23,143 nucleotides of DNA, taken from Patescibacteria group bacterium. Its GTDB lineage: Bacteria; Patescibacteriota; WWE3; UBA101185; UBA10185. Numbering within the stretch: position 1 is the stretch's first letter; every line of letters begins with the position of its first letter. The stretch lies in contig JAKLGS010000006.1 in the NCBI GenBank assembly GCA_022710505.1, positions 1-23,143 of the forward strand, in the 5' to 3' direction. Below are positions 6,985 through 15,031 of this stretch, piece by piece. A program made the position numbers and the translations under genes. Under the pieces are notes generated by a model. That model did not search any database, was not told the DNA's origin, and saw only the letters and a program-made list of their open reading frames with translations.

Positions 6985-8221
6985 AAAAAGAATACTGGTA
7001 TTCATTTCCGAATTTCCGGTATTAACCGAGACCTTCATTGAAAGGGAATTGGCTAAGTTGGAAGAGCGTGGAAATGTTGATTTAACAATATTTTCATTGG
7101 CTAAAGGTAGCGGGGAGGTTTCTGAAATTCTTGAAAATAAAATTGTCTACGAAAGACTGTGTCTCAAAGATTTTTTTCTATCTTTACCTTATATTTTTTC
7201 AAACCTGTCCCGTTTGAGGAAAATATTTTTAGATTTCAAAAAAACGACGGGGGATCTGCCAGGTGAAGGAGTTGAGGATAGCAACTTAAATTCTTCAAAC
7301 AAACTCTATACTTTTTTTAAATCAATTTTGTATTCCATAAAGTTTTCAAAACATAAACCCGATTTTATATTGGCTCATTTTCTTTCATCCCCTTCAACTA
7401 TTGTTATGTATGCTTCCGAAATACTTCAAATTCCTTACGGAATATCCGCGCACGCAAAAGATATTATGGTTACCGGGGAGTTCATTAGAGAAAAAGTACA
7501 AACATCAAAATTTATTACTATTTGCAATAAAAATGCCTACGAATATGTGTTGGAGAAAGCCGTAGGTTTAGATATGTCTAAAATATTTTTAAAATATCAT
7601 GGTGTTGATGTCCCTAAAATTATAAAAAGAGTTGAAAATAAGGATTTTAAGTCGGGTAAACCCTTAATATTGGCTGTGGGAAGATTTGTGGAAAAGAAGG
7701 GGCTAATATACTTAATTGAATCCGCCTCTTTATTAAGGGACAGGGGGTTGAATTTTGAAATAGGTATTATCGGTTCGGGCCCTTTATATGAAAATCTAAA
7801 AGAAGAAATAAATTCGAGAAATCTTCAGAACGAGGTAAAAATTATTGGTGAAAACAAAGGTCTGTCTAATGAAGAAACTTTACTTCATTTTAAAGGTGCG
7901 AGGCTGTTTGTTTTTCCTAGTATAAAAACTGATGAGGGGGATGTTGACGGGGTAGCCAACGTTTTGATGGAGGCAGGTATTTTTAAAGTTCCTGTAGTTT
8001 CCACTGACGCCGGGGGTGTTGGAGAGATTATTGTAAATGAAAATACCGGTTTGGTAGTTAAACAGAGAGATTCAGTTGCACTTGCCGATAAAATAGAATA
8101 TTTGTTAAAAAACGAAGAGGTTTCAAAAAAATATGGAGAAAATCTTTGTAACAAGGTTCTTGAGAAATTTGATTTAAATACCAATATAATAGAGTTGGAA
8201 AATTTGTTATTAAAAAACTAA
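6974..8221 (+). CDS. GT4 glycosyltransferase (WcaL/AmsK-like)
   Basis: A 415-residue GT-B fold enzyme of family GT4, which transfers sugar from a nucleotide donor to a growing lipid-linked glycan in the cytoplasm. The N-terminal FISEFPVLTETFIERELAKL (10-29) is characteristic of colanic-acid and amylovoran type transferases such as WcaL and AmsK. The donor domain has VGRFVEKKG (235-243), GSGP (267-270) and the nucleotide-sugar motif DGVANVLMEAG (325-335). In that last motif the normal first Glu of E-x7-E is Asp325, while the second (Glu333) is kept. A linker at about 90-110 is Ser/Asn/Asp-rich and looks like an insertion. The ATG lies 11 bases inside ugd with no clear Shine-Dalgarno, consistent with coupling. 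Donor and acceptor cannot be told from sequence. Confidence 0.88.
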   Translation: METKKRILVFISEFPVLTETFIERELAKLEERGNVDLTIFSLAKGSGEVSEILENKIVYERLCLKDFFLSLPYIFSNLSRLRKIFLDFKKTTGDLPGEGVEDSNLNSSNKLYTFFKSILYSIKFSKHKPDFILAHFLSSPSTIVMYASEILQIPYGISAHAKDIMVTGEFIREKVQTSKFITICNKNAYEYVLEKAVGLDMSKIFLKYHGVDVPKIIKRVENKDFKSGKPLILAVGRFVEKKGLIYLIESASLLRDRGLNFEIGIIGSGPLYENLKEEINSRNLQNEVKIIGENKGLSNEETLLHFKGARLFVFPSIKTDEGDVDGVANVLMEAGIFKVPVVSTDAGGVGEIIVNENTGLVVKQRDSVALADKIEYLLKNEEVSKKYGENLCNKVLEKFDLNTNIIELENLLLKN

Positions 8222-8228
8222 AAATACA

Positions 8229-9413
8229 ATGAAAATTGCAGTATTTACAAAATCTACAACTTTACACAAAGGTCACGGTGGTTTGGAGACACAAAACAAG
8301 GCTTTGTGTGAGGGGCTATCAAAAAGAGGCCATAAAATAACAGTATTTTCACCTAAAAAAGATCTTGAATTTGATGAATTTAAGGAAAATGGGGTGGATT
8401 ATGTTTTTATTGAAGCTGATTATAAAAATTATATATCTAGCTCTTTTCGTAAAAATAGTTGGTCAAAAAAATCTTTGGAAGTTTTTACTGATTATCACCA
8501 AAAAGAAAAATTTAATTTGGTTTTAGGTCAAAGTTCGGCAGCTGAAAGTATAGTTGAAAATAAAAATAAGTTGGAAGTAAAAACTGTTTCAATATCTCAC
8601 GGGACTACCCTTTCAGAATTTAATACTTTTGTAAAAAATATCTCAAGCATAAAAGATATTTATTGGCTAATAAGAAATACTCAATATTTTTTGAGGCAGT
8701 ATTTTGGGAGGCAAAGGAGATTTGTTTTACATTCCGACAAAGTAATTGCAGTTTCTCAATATGTTAAAAAAGCATTGGTATCTGAAACTTTTGTAGATGA
8801 GAGAAGAGTTGAAGTTATTCACAATGGGGTTGACGGGGACCTTTACAGAACCGAAAGAAATAATCGAGACGTCGGGGGTTTGGTTCACATCTATTTTATA
8901 GGAAGAATTGAGAGATCGAAGGGAATTCTTACCGTAATTGATATTATTAATAAAATAGACAGGGATGTTGTTTTACACGTTGTGGGCTCCGGTCCTTGTC
9001 AAAAAGAAGCTGAGAAATTAGTGGCAAAATACAAAATTCAGGAAAAAGTTATTTTTCACGGTAAGATGCCTCACTACGAGTTCATAAAAAAAGTTAATCC
9101 CGATATTTTTGTTTTTCCTACAAAAAGAGTAGAAGGATTCCCGATGGTTATTGTAGAAGCTATGTTTGCAGGAATGCCGACGGTTGCCTTTGATTGGGGA
9201 GGGGTATCCGACGCTGTTATTGATGAAAAAACCGGCTTTTTGATAAGTGCGAATAAAAACGAAGAATTCACAGAAAAATTGGTAAAATTAATAGACGATT
9301 TTGAAATGAGAAAAGAAATGGGTAAAAATTCCAGAGAAATTGCTGAAAAAGATTATACAATTGATACAATGGTAGACAGATACGAAAAAATATTTACGGA
9401 GGTTTTAAAATGA
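8229..9413 (+). CDS. GT4 glycosyltransferase
   Basis: A 394-residue GT-B fold enzyme. The N-terminal domain has the glycine-rich acceptor loop HKGHGGLETQNKAL (13-26) typical of GT4, then SISHGTT (121-127) and VIAVSQYVKKAL (172-183). The linker VIHNGVDGDLY (196-206) is the standard GT4 signature. The donor domain shows FIGRIERSKGI (223-233), VVGSGP (251-256) and the complete E-x7-E motif VEGFPMVIVEAM (301-312; Glu302 and Glu310), followed by FDWGGVSD and TGFL. All expected catalytic positions are present. It starts 7 bases after the preceding GT4 gene and overlaps the next by four (ATGA). A cytoplasmic role in assembling the lipid-linked glycan is inferred; the sugar is unknown. Confidence 0.9.
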   Translation: MKIAVFTKSTTLHKGHGGLETQNKALCEGLSKRGHKITVFSPKKDLEFDEFKENGVDYVFIEADYKNYISSSFRKNSWSKKSLEVFTDYHQKEKFNLVLGQSSAAESIVENKNKLEVKTVSISHGTTLSEFNTFVKNISSIKDIYWLIRNTQYFLRQYFGRQRRFVLHSDKVIAVSQYVKKALVSETFVDERRVEVIHNGVDGDLYRTERNNRDVGGLVHIYFIGRIERSKGILTVIDIINKIDRDVVLHVVGSGPCQKEAEKLVAKYKIQEKVIFHGKMPHYEFIKKVNPDIFVFPTKRVEGFPMVIVEAMFAGMPTVAFDWGGVSDAVIDEKTGFLISANKNEEFTEKLVKLIDDFEMRKEMGKNSREIAEKDYTIDTMVDRYEKIFTEVLK

Positions 9414-10609
9414 AGATATTAAGAATTATATATGACTGGCCACCTCCCTGGCAGGGATTGGCGCCGCACCCTTACGAACTAACTGTAAGCCAGGATAAGG
9501 CAGGTCACGAAATTGAAATATTTTCAGGGAGGTGGCCTAGTGCCGGAAAAATTGAAACCCCCGGCAAAGTTAAGATAAACCCTATTATCAGAGAACCTCT
9601 CCCGGGAACCATTTTTTTCACAAGTTCAGTTATATTGTTTTTTAAATACATCAAATGGAGAAGAAAGAACACTCCGGACATAATTCATTCGCACGGGCAT
9701 TTTGCTGTATGGATTTACTATTACAGAAGTTTTTTGAAAAGGTTTTTTCCTTGGTCTAAGGAGCTTACCGTACCTTTAGTTGTTCACTTTCACAATGTGG
9801 CAAAAGATAGGTGGGTGAAGATGGAAGAGGATCAAAAACCTATTACGCCCTTAGCAAGATATTTTGTTTGGCCTTTGTCAGTTTTTTCAGATAAATACGC
9901 TGTTAAAGCTGCTGCTGCCTGTATTTTTGTTAGTGAGAGTAATTTAAAAAAGGCTGTTGAATATTACGGTGCTGATCCAAAGAGGTGTTTCTTTATAGAA
10001 TCAGGTGTTAATTCTACTTTGTTTAAAAAAACAACAAATGAGGAAATTGAGAAATCACGTCTTGATTTGGGTTTAGACCCGGAGGACAAAGTAATTTTAA
10101 ATCACGGAGTAATGTCTGAGAGAAAAAATGTCCATTTGTTGGTCGAGGCTATAAAATTTTTACCTAAAAATTACAAGTTACTCTTGGTTGGGTCCGGTGA
10201 TTCCGGTTATGCCAGTAAAATAAACGAGATGATAGCTACTTCAGGATTAGCCTCCAGAGTGGTTAAGGTTGGTTACACTCCTTATCCTCAAACCCCCATT
10301 GCTTATCAGGTATCTGATATTTTCGTACTCCCCTCTTCGTGGGAAGGTCTTCCTAAGGTTGTCACGCAGGGTCTTTCTTGTGGCGTCCCGTGCCTTGTTT
10401 CCGGGTTTAAATTATCTGAAGAAATTAGAGGGCTTTATTATCTCGAGGACCTTGATCCTAAGTACATAGCAGAATATATTCAGACTATTGTTGAGAATAG
10501 AAGCATATCTGTCGACATTGAAAAAGTGGCAGTGAAGTATTCTTGGGATGAGAGGGCTAAGGAGGTTGGGAAGGTTTATGAATTTGCTAAGAAAAATTAC
10601 CTCTTCTAA
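9410..10609 (+). CDS. GT4 glycosyltransferase with Gln in the E-x7-E motif
   Basis: A 399-residue GT-B fold enzyme. A clear Shine-Dalgarno GGAGG (9398-9402) lies 7 bases before the ATG, which overlaps the previous stop by four bases. The N-terminal half starts MKILRIIYDWPPPWQGLAPHP with an acceptor loop unlike the glycine-rich one of its neighbour, then IIHSHGHFAVW (91-101) and VVHFHNVAKDRW (124-135). The donor half has HGVMSERKNV (232-241), LLVGSGDSG (258-266) and SSWEGLPKVVTQGLSCGVP (309-327). The second Glu of E-x7-E is replaced by Gln320, while Glu312 is kept; this residue normally contacts the donor sugar or nucleotide ribose, so activity or donor choice may differ. The helix after it (SWDERAKEVGKVYEF) is normal for GT4. 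Confidence 0.88.
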   Translation: MKILRIIYDWPPPWQGLAPHPYELTVSQDKAGHEIEIFSGRWPSAGKIETPGKVKINPIIREPLPGTIFFTSSVILFFKYIKWRRKNTPDIIHSHGHFAVWIYYYRSFLKRFFPWSKELTVPLVVHFHNVAKDRWVKMEEDQKPITPLARYFVWPLSVFSDKYAVKAAAACIFVSESNLKKAVEYYGADPKRCFFIESGVNSTLFKKTTNEEIEKSRLDLGLDPEDKVILNHGVMSERKNVHLLVEAIKFLPKNYKLLLVGSGDSGYASKINEMIATSGLASRVVKVGYTPYPQTPIAYQVSDIFVLPSSWEGLPKVVTQGLSCGVPCLVSGFKLSEEIRGLYYLEDLDPKYIAEYIQTIVENRSISVDIEKVAVKYSWDERAKEVGKVYEFAKKNYLF

Positions 10610-12182
10610 GTTTTTTAACTTAGAATTATTTTCACTCATATTATTTATAATTGTTCATATTGCCCTTTTTAATGTTAACGTTGCAGAATGGGGAGATTCT
10701 TACAGAATTTTACGAGCTTCTGAATTTATTAGAGATGGTAGTTACCCTTCTAACGAAAAAAGGCCTCCTTTGTTTTCAATTTTTACTGCTTTAAGACCCG
10801 ATTTTATTGAACAGGTGACGTGGGGTAGAGTTGTGATGCTGGTGTTTTCACTTTTATCCTTTTTTATATTTAACAAATTAGTAAAAATATATATTAAGAA
10901 TCAAAAATATCAATTCATAGCCTTAATGCTTTTTACCTTTAATCCAATTTATCTTTACTGGTCGATAAGGATAATGGCTGACGTACCTTTTTCCTTTTTT
11001 GTTATGTCGGGATTTTATATTTTTAAAAAAACGTTCGATAAATCAATAAAAAAATATTTACTTTTAGGTTTAGTTTCGGGTTTATCTATCTTAACTCGAT
11101 TCGAAGGTTATTTATTTTTATTTTCACTATTAACAGCTGTTTTACTAAGTAACGTCACCTTAAAAGATTTGATAGTAAAAAAGAATTTTATTTCGATAAT
11201 ACTTGTTCAGCTACGTAAAGGCTGGATAAATCTATTAATTTTGGGCCTTTCCGCCTTTGTTACAATATTACCTTGGATTTTGTATCGAAATCCTTTAGAT
11301 TCCTCCTATTTCGGAGAAACCGCCCGAAGAATTTATGATTTAAAAATGGTTTGGGTCTATTTGGTTTCTCTTTTATTTTCTATTGGGTCTGTCATTGCGT
11401 TTTATTTCTTTATTCTAGATTTCAAAGGCGTCGGGGATTTTTTTAGTAAAAATGTTGATATATCAGTGTTTACACTATTTGAATTAATATTGATCTTGCT
11501 TTGGCCTTCCGCTGTACCCAGACTTTTTGTAGCTTTAATACCTATATTCATAATAGTACTTACAAAATGTATCGAAAGAGATTTTGAATCAGATAGATAT
11601 AATAGTCAAAAAAAGATACTCGATAATTTACTTCCGTATTTTTTATTTTTAGTATTTATAATAAGCCAGTATTTTTTGAAGCTTCAGTTTTTAATAACAG
11701 ATAAGATTCTATTCGTAATTTTAGTTTTTTTACAGGTTGTTGTTATTTTATCCTACACGTTAAAGAAAAAAATATTGTTTTTAGCTGTATTGATAGTTTC
11801 AAGTATCGTGTGGTCCCTATCAATAATTTTTATGCACAAAGATATTTACAGTGCAATAAAATCAGCTGCAATATATTCAAAAGATAATTTAAGCGGAAAT
11901 GTAGTATATAACGATACTGCGAGTGTCGCTGATTGGTATATTAATTATTACAGTCCCAGGGAAGATCTGAGAGGCAGGAAAATGAATTTTATGAGCAGGA
12001 GTGATTTACGTTATAATAATTTATCCGGAAAGAAAGTGTCTTACTTGATAGCAACAAATGAAAACGGAGCTCTTTTTTATAAAGATATAGATACACTGAA
12101 ACACCTGAAATTAATTGAAAGTTTTAGGTATAATATCGGAGATAAAGAATTGTTTGCTAATATTTATAAGTTTGAAAGGTAA
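10578..12182 (+). CDS. GT-C membrane glycosyltransferase (GT39/ArnT-like)
   Basis: A polytopic protein of 534 residues from the chosen start, with roughly ten hydrophobic helices and a C-terminal extracytoplasmic tail (about 435-534). GT-C enzymes of this kind transfer sugar from a polyprenyl-phosphate donor on the outer membrane face. The first outer loop carries EWGDSYRILRASEF (37-50), with Asp40 in the place of the catalytic acid of PMT/ArnT proteins, and KRPPLFS after it. A second conserved acidic site, RIMADVPFSF (131-140, Asp135), follows. I chose the ATG at 10578 because GGAGG (10561-10565) and GGGAAGG precede it. An upstream in-frame ATG at 10548 would add ten residues, giving 544. 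Overlap with the preceding GT4 gene is 32 bases. Substrate unknown. Confidence 0.85.
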   Translation: MNLLRKITSSKFFNLELFSLILFIIVHIALFNVNVAEWGDSYRILRASEFIRDGSYPSNEKRPPLFSIFTALRPDFIEQVTWGRVVMLVFSLLSFFIFNKLVKIYIKNQKYQFIALMLFTFNPIYLYWSIRIMADVPFSFFVMSGFYIFKKTFDKSIKKYLLLGLVSGLSILTRFEGYLFLFSLLTAVLLSNVTLKDLIVKKNFISIILVQLRKGWINLLILGLSAFVTILPWILYRNPLDSSYFGETARRIYDLKMVWVYLVSLLFSIGSVIAFYFFILDFKGVGDFFSKNVDISVFTLFELILILLWPSAVPRLFVALIPIFIIVLTKCIERDFESDRYNSQKKILDNLLPYFLFLVFIISQYFLKLQFLITDKILFVILVFLQVVVILSYTLKKKILFLAVLIVSSIVWSLSIIFMHKDIYSAIKSAAIYSKDNLSGNVVYNDTASVADWYINYYSPREDLRGRKMNFMSRSDLRYNNLSGKKVSYLIATNENGALFYKDIDTLKHLKLIESFRYNIGDKELFANIYKFER

Positions 12183-12187
12183 GAAAA

Positions 12188-12874
12188 ATGAAACTATCCG
12201 TGATAATACCGGTATACAACGAAAAAAACACTCTCGAAAAGATAGTTGATCTGGTAAGGTCAGTTGATGGTATTGAAAAGGAAATTATTATTGTAGATGA
12301 TGGTTCTACAGATGGTTCTGTAGATTTAATTAAAGATATTGGTAAGAGATATTCTGATATAAAAATTGTAATTAAAGGGGAAAACAGAGGTAAAGGTCAC
12401 ACATTAAAAGTTGGTTTTAAGGAATCGACCGGGGATTATGTAATTATTCAGGATGCTGATCTTGAATACGATCCGCAGGATTATAAAAAACTTTTGAGGG
12501 CTCTGGAGGAGGATAAGGTTGATGTGGTTTATGGTTCAAGATTCTCCGGTAATTATGAAAAAATGTCCACACTTCACTATTTTGGAAATAAACTTTTAAC
12601 TTTATTAACCAATTTATTTTATGGGGTCATGCTAACTGATATGGAGACTTGTTACAAATTAATACCCGGAGATTTTGTTAGAAGTTTAAACATTAAATCT
12701 GATAGATTTGATTTTGAACCTGAAATTACAGCAAAAATCCTAAAATCCGGATTGAAAATCAGGGAAGTGCCGATATCTTATTCAGGGCGAGCCTTTAGTG
12801 AAGGTAAAAAAATCACATGGAGAGATGGTTTTAAAGCTGTTTACACTCTTATAAAATTTAGGTTTTTTTCTTAA
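12188..12874 (+). CDS. GT2 glycosyltransferase (Dpm1-like, single domain)
   Basis: A compact 228-residue GT-A fold enzyme without membrane helices. Motifs in order: LSVIIPVYNEKNTL (3-16), IIVDDGSTDGS (34-44; both Asp present, unlike the Dpm1-GtrA protein), GENRGKGHTLKVG (64-76), QDADLEYDP (88-96; the DAD metal site), VYGSRFSG (114-121), TDMETCYKL (150-158) and RFDFEPEITAKIL (173-185). The GKKITWRDGFKAVYTL tail (207-222) is typical of polyprenyl-phosphate sugar synthases and other bacterial membrane-associated GT2 enzymes. AAAGG (12175-12179) lies 8 bases before the ATG. Being sandwiched between a GT-C gene and a DUF2079 gene, it may make the lipid-linked donor they use; that is inference from position. 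Confidence 0.88.
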   Translation: MKLSVIIPVYNEKNTLEKIVDLVRSVDGIEKEIIIVDDGSTDGSVDLIKDIGKRYSDIKIVIKGENRGKGHTLKVGFKESTGDYVIIQDADLEYDPQDYKKLLRALEEDKVDVVYGSRFSGNYEKMSTLHYFGNKLLTLLTNLFYGVMLTDMETCYKLIPGDFVRSLNIKSDRFDFEPEITAKILKSGLKIREVPISYSGRAFSEGKKITWRDGFKAVYTLIKFRFFS

Positions 12875-12880
12875 TAAATA

Positions 12881-15022
12881 ATGAATATATCAAAGATTAA
12901 GGAATTTATAATTAATAATATTTTTTTTCTATCTGTTGTGTTTCTTTCAATAGTAAATTTTCTTGTAGCTTTAAAACTAAACATATTTAGATACAACAAT
13001 TTTGATTTTGGAAAATTTGACCTTGGAAATATGACACAAATGGTTTGGTACACCTTGAACGGCAGGTTTATGTATTTAACAGACTATTTTGGATCAAATG
13101 TGCCAAGATGGTCAATGAGTCATGTTGACCCGCTGTTAGCTCTATTTACACCAATATTCGCTATTTTCCCCCATCCCTTGACGTTGGTTATTTCTCAGCT
13201 TTTTATAGTTGTTTTTTCATCCCTTCTTATTTACGCTATAGCAAATTTGGAACTTAAATCTAAACTATCGGCATGTTTGATAAGTTTTGCGTACATACTT
13301 AATCCATCCATGGGTTATATTAACGGCACCATGGGTTTTCACGCCGTGACCGCGGCAATACCTTTTTTCCTCGGAGCTTTTTATCTTTTTGAAAAAATGT
13401 ATAAGGAGAATTCTTTTTCAAAAAAAGGATTGATTTACTTTTGGGTTCTTCTTGTTTTAACAATGATGGGCAAAGAGCAAATATCTCTCTATATTTTTAT
13501 GTGGGGAATTTTCATTTTATTTTTCAGAAGCTTGGGTGCAGGGTCCTTTAAGTTAAAAAAATCTTGGTTTGCTGAATTCTTTAAACAAAAAACAGCAAAA
13601 ACAGGGCTGAGTATGATGATCGTTGGTTTACTTTGGTTTATCACAGCTTTTTTTATAATAATCCCTAAAAATTCACACTACAGAGTTGAGAGTTATGAGA
13701 ATTTTCTTGATTCGTTGGGAATTGAAATAAACGCTTACAGCGATGTAACTATGGAAAATTACTTTTTAGGCAGGTACAACGATTTTGGTAACTCTTATTC
13801 GGAGATAATTAAAAATATGATAGTTAACCACCCACGTTTGATAAGAGTTTTTTTCAGCGGGGATAGACTTGATAGTTTAGACAGGACTTTTAAGCCGGTT
13901 TCCTACTTCCCTTTTGCTAATCCGGCAATGCTTTTAATCTCGGCCCCCGACTTTTTGATAAATTACTTAGTGACGGAAGAAGGCCTGGGTGTAGAGAACA
14001 TTGAAAACCACCGAATTTCTATGATTATTCCCGTGCTTTTTGTTTCAACCATTTACGCAATAAGTATGTTGAGGGAAATAGTGTTTGCAATTGGTCCCAA
14101 ATTAAAGAAGTATTATCAGGTGCCCGTAGTAATCTTTTCCGCTTGGGTTTTATTATTTAGTTATAACACTAGTATCGATTACAACAACCCCCTTCATCTG
14201 TGGTTTAAACAAGCAATTTTAAGAAGAGTTTCTGCCGACTTGGATTTGGGCGAGAAGAATTTATCCGAGCTTGAGGTTGGTGACGTGGTGAAACTTCCCG
14301 ACCTCGACCTTAAGGATGTGAAATGTGCCAACGCAGTTATTTCTCATATTCCGGATGACGCCTCTGTATCAGGACCGGATAACTTGGGAGACCACATGAG
14401 TATGCGAGAAACTTACGGAATATTTCCCGCGCTTTGGAACGAGGCGGATTATGTAATTGTGGACGTGCAATCCAGAAAACTTTTGGGCATTTTAGGTTTA
14501 AATAAAAATATAATAAAAGATTTAACCGAGAGTCTTGTTTCAACAGAAAAGTACGATTTAGTTATGGCTTGTGGTAATTTATACCTTTTTAGAAAGGGAG
14601 ACCCGGGAGAAAGAACCGGTTTAATTCCGATCCAGGAGAGATTTGAATATCCTGCAAAATATGATTTTGAAGTTTTGGATTTAATAAGAGTAGTGGATTT
14701 TAGTATTCCTGACGAAGTAACGAGAGAAAAAGTTAGTAAAGGTCAGCTTGTCTATCAAAAAATGGACAATGATGGTATGGATGGGTACCTTTTTTACATT
14801 ACATTTGTGAATAAAGAAACTGAAAAAATATTTCAGGTAGCCAATTTGCCATCTTTCGCATTTTTGAGTCCTTCGGATTGGACAAAAAATCTTTACTACA
14901 AAGAAGATATTGATATTGCCCTTCCTTCATATGTAGAACCCGGTGATTACAGTGTATTTTTTAGTCTTTCCAATAAAATAAAAATGAGAAGTATGTATTT
15001 GGGGGATGTTTTAGTAAAGTAA
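12881..15022 (+). CDS. DUF2079 polytopic membrane protein with C-terminal outer domain
   Basis: A 713-residue protein, the largest in the window. The N-terminal two thirds is a multi-helix membrane region with DUF2079 signatures: FDFGKFDLGNMTQMVWYTLNG (41-61), SHVDPLLALFTPIFAIFP (80-97), MGFHAVTAAIPFFLGAFYLFE (151-171) and MMGKEQISLYIFMWG (195-209). The family has no firm biochemical role; as I recall it is grouped with the GT-C fold glycosyltransferases, and the conserved outer-loop acidic and histidine residues fit that. From about residue 430 the protein is mostly soluble, with an acidic stretch (about 450-480) and a probable beta-rich end (about 620-713). It starts 6 bases after the GT2 gene with no Shine-Dalgarno. 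A role in glycan transfer or modification outside the cell is likely but unproven. Confidence 0.82.
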   Translation: MNISKIKEFIINNIFFLSVVFLSIVNFLVALKLNIFRYNNFDFGKFDLGNMTQMVWYTLNGRFMYLTDYFGSNVPRWSMSHVDPLLALFTPIFAIFPHPLTLVISQLFIVVFSSLLIYAIANLELKSKLSACLISFAYILNPSMGYINGTMGFHAVTAAIPFFLGAFYLFEKMYKENSFSKKGLIYFWVLLVLTMMGKEQISLYIFMWGIFILFFRSLGAGSFKLKKSWFAEFFKQKTAKTGLSMMIVGLLWFITAFFIIIPKNSHYRVESYENFLDSLGIEINAYSDVTMENYFLGRYNDFGNSYSEIIKNMIVNHPRLIRVFFSGDRLDSLDRTFKPVSYFPFANPAMLLISAPDFLINYLVTEEGLGVENIENHRISMIIPVLFVSTIYAISMLREIVFAIGPKLKKYYQVPVVIFSAWVLLFSYNTSIDYNNPLHLWFKQAILRRVSADLDLGEKNLSELEVGDVVKLPDLDLKDVKCANAVISHIPDDASVSGPDNLGDHMSMRETYGIFPALWNEADYVIVDVQSRKLLGILGLNKNIIKDLTESLVSTEKYDLVMACGNLYLFRKGDPGERTGLIPIQERFEYPAKYDFEVLDLIRVVDFSIPDEVTREKVSKGQLVYQKMDNDGMDGYLFYITFVNKETEKIFQVANLPSFAFLSPSDWTKNLYYKEDIDIALPSYVEPGDYSVFFSLSNKIKMRSMYLGDVLVK

Positions 15023-15031
15023 AAATAATCT

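Noticed and set aside
7885..8184. Minus-strand open frame of 99 codons
   Set aside because: It lies wholly opposite conserved GT4 donor-domain coding sequence and resembles no family.
10548..10577. Upstream ATG for the first GT-C gene
   Set aside because: It would place a charged extension before the first helix and lengthen the overlap to 62 bases; the ATG at 10578 has GGAGG upstream. Not fully excluded.
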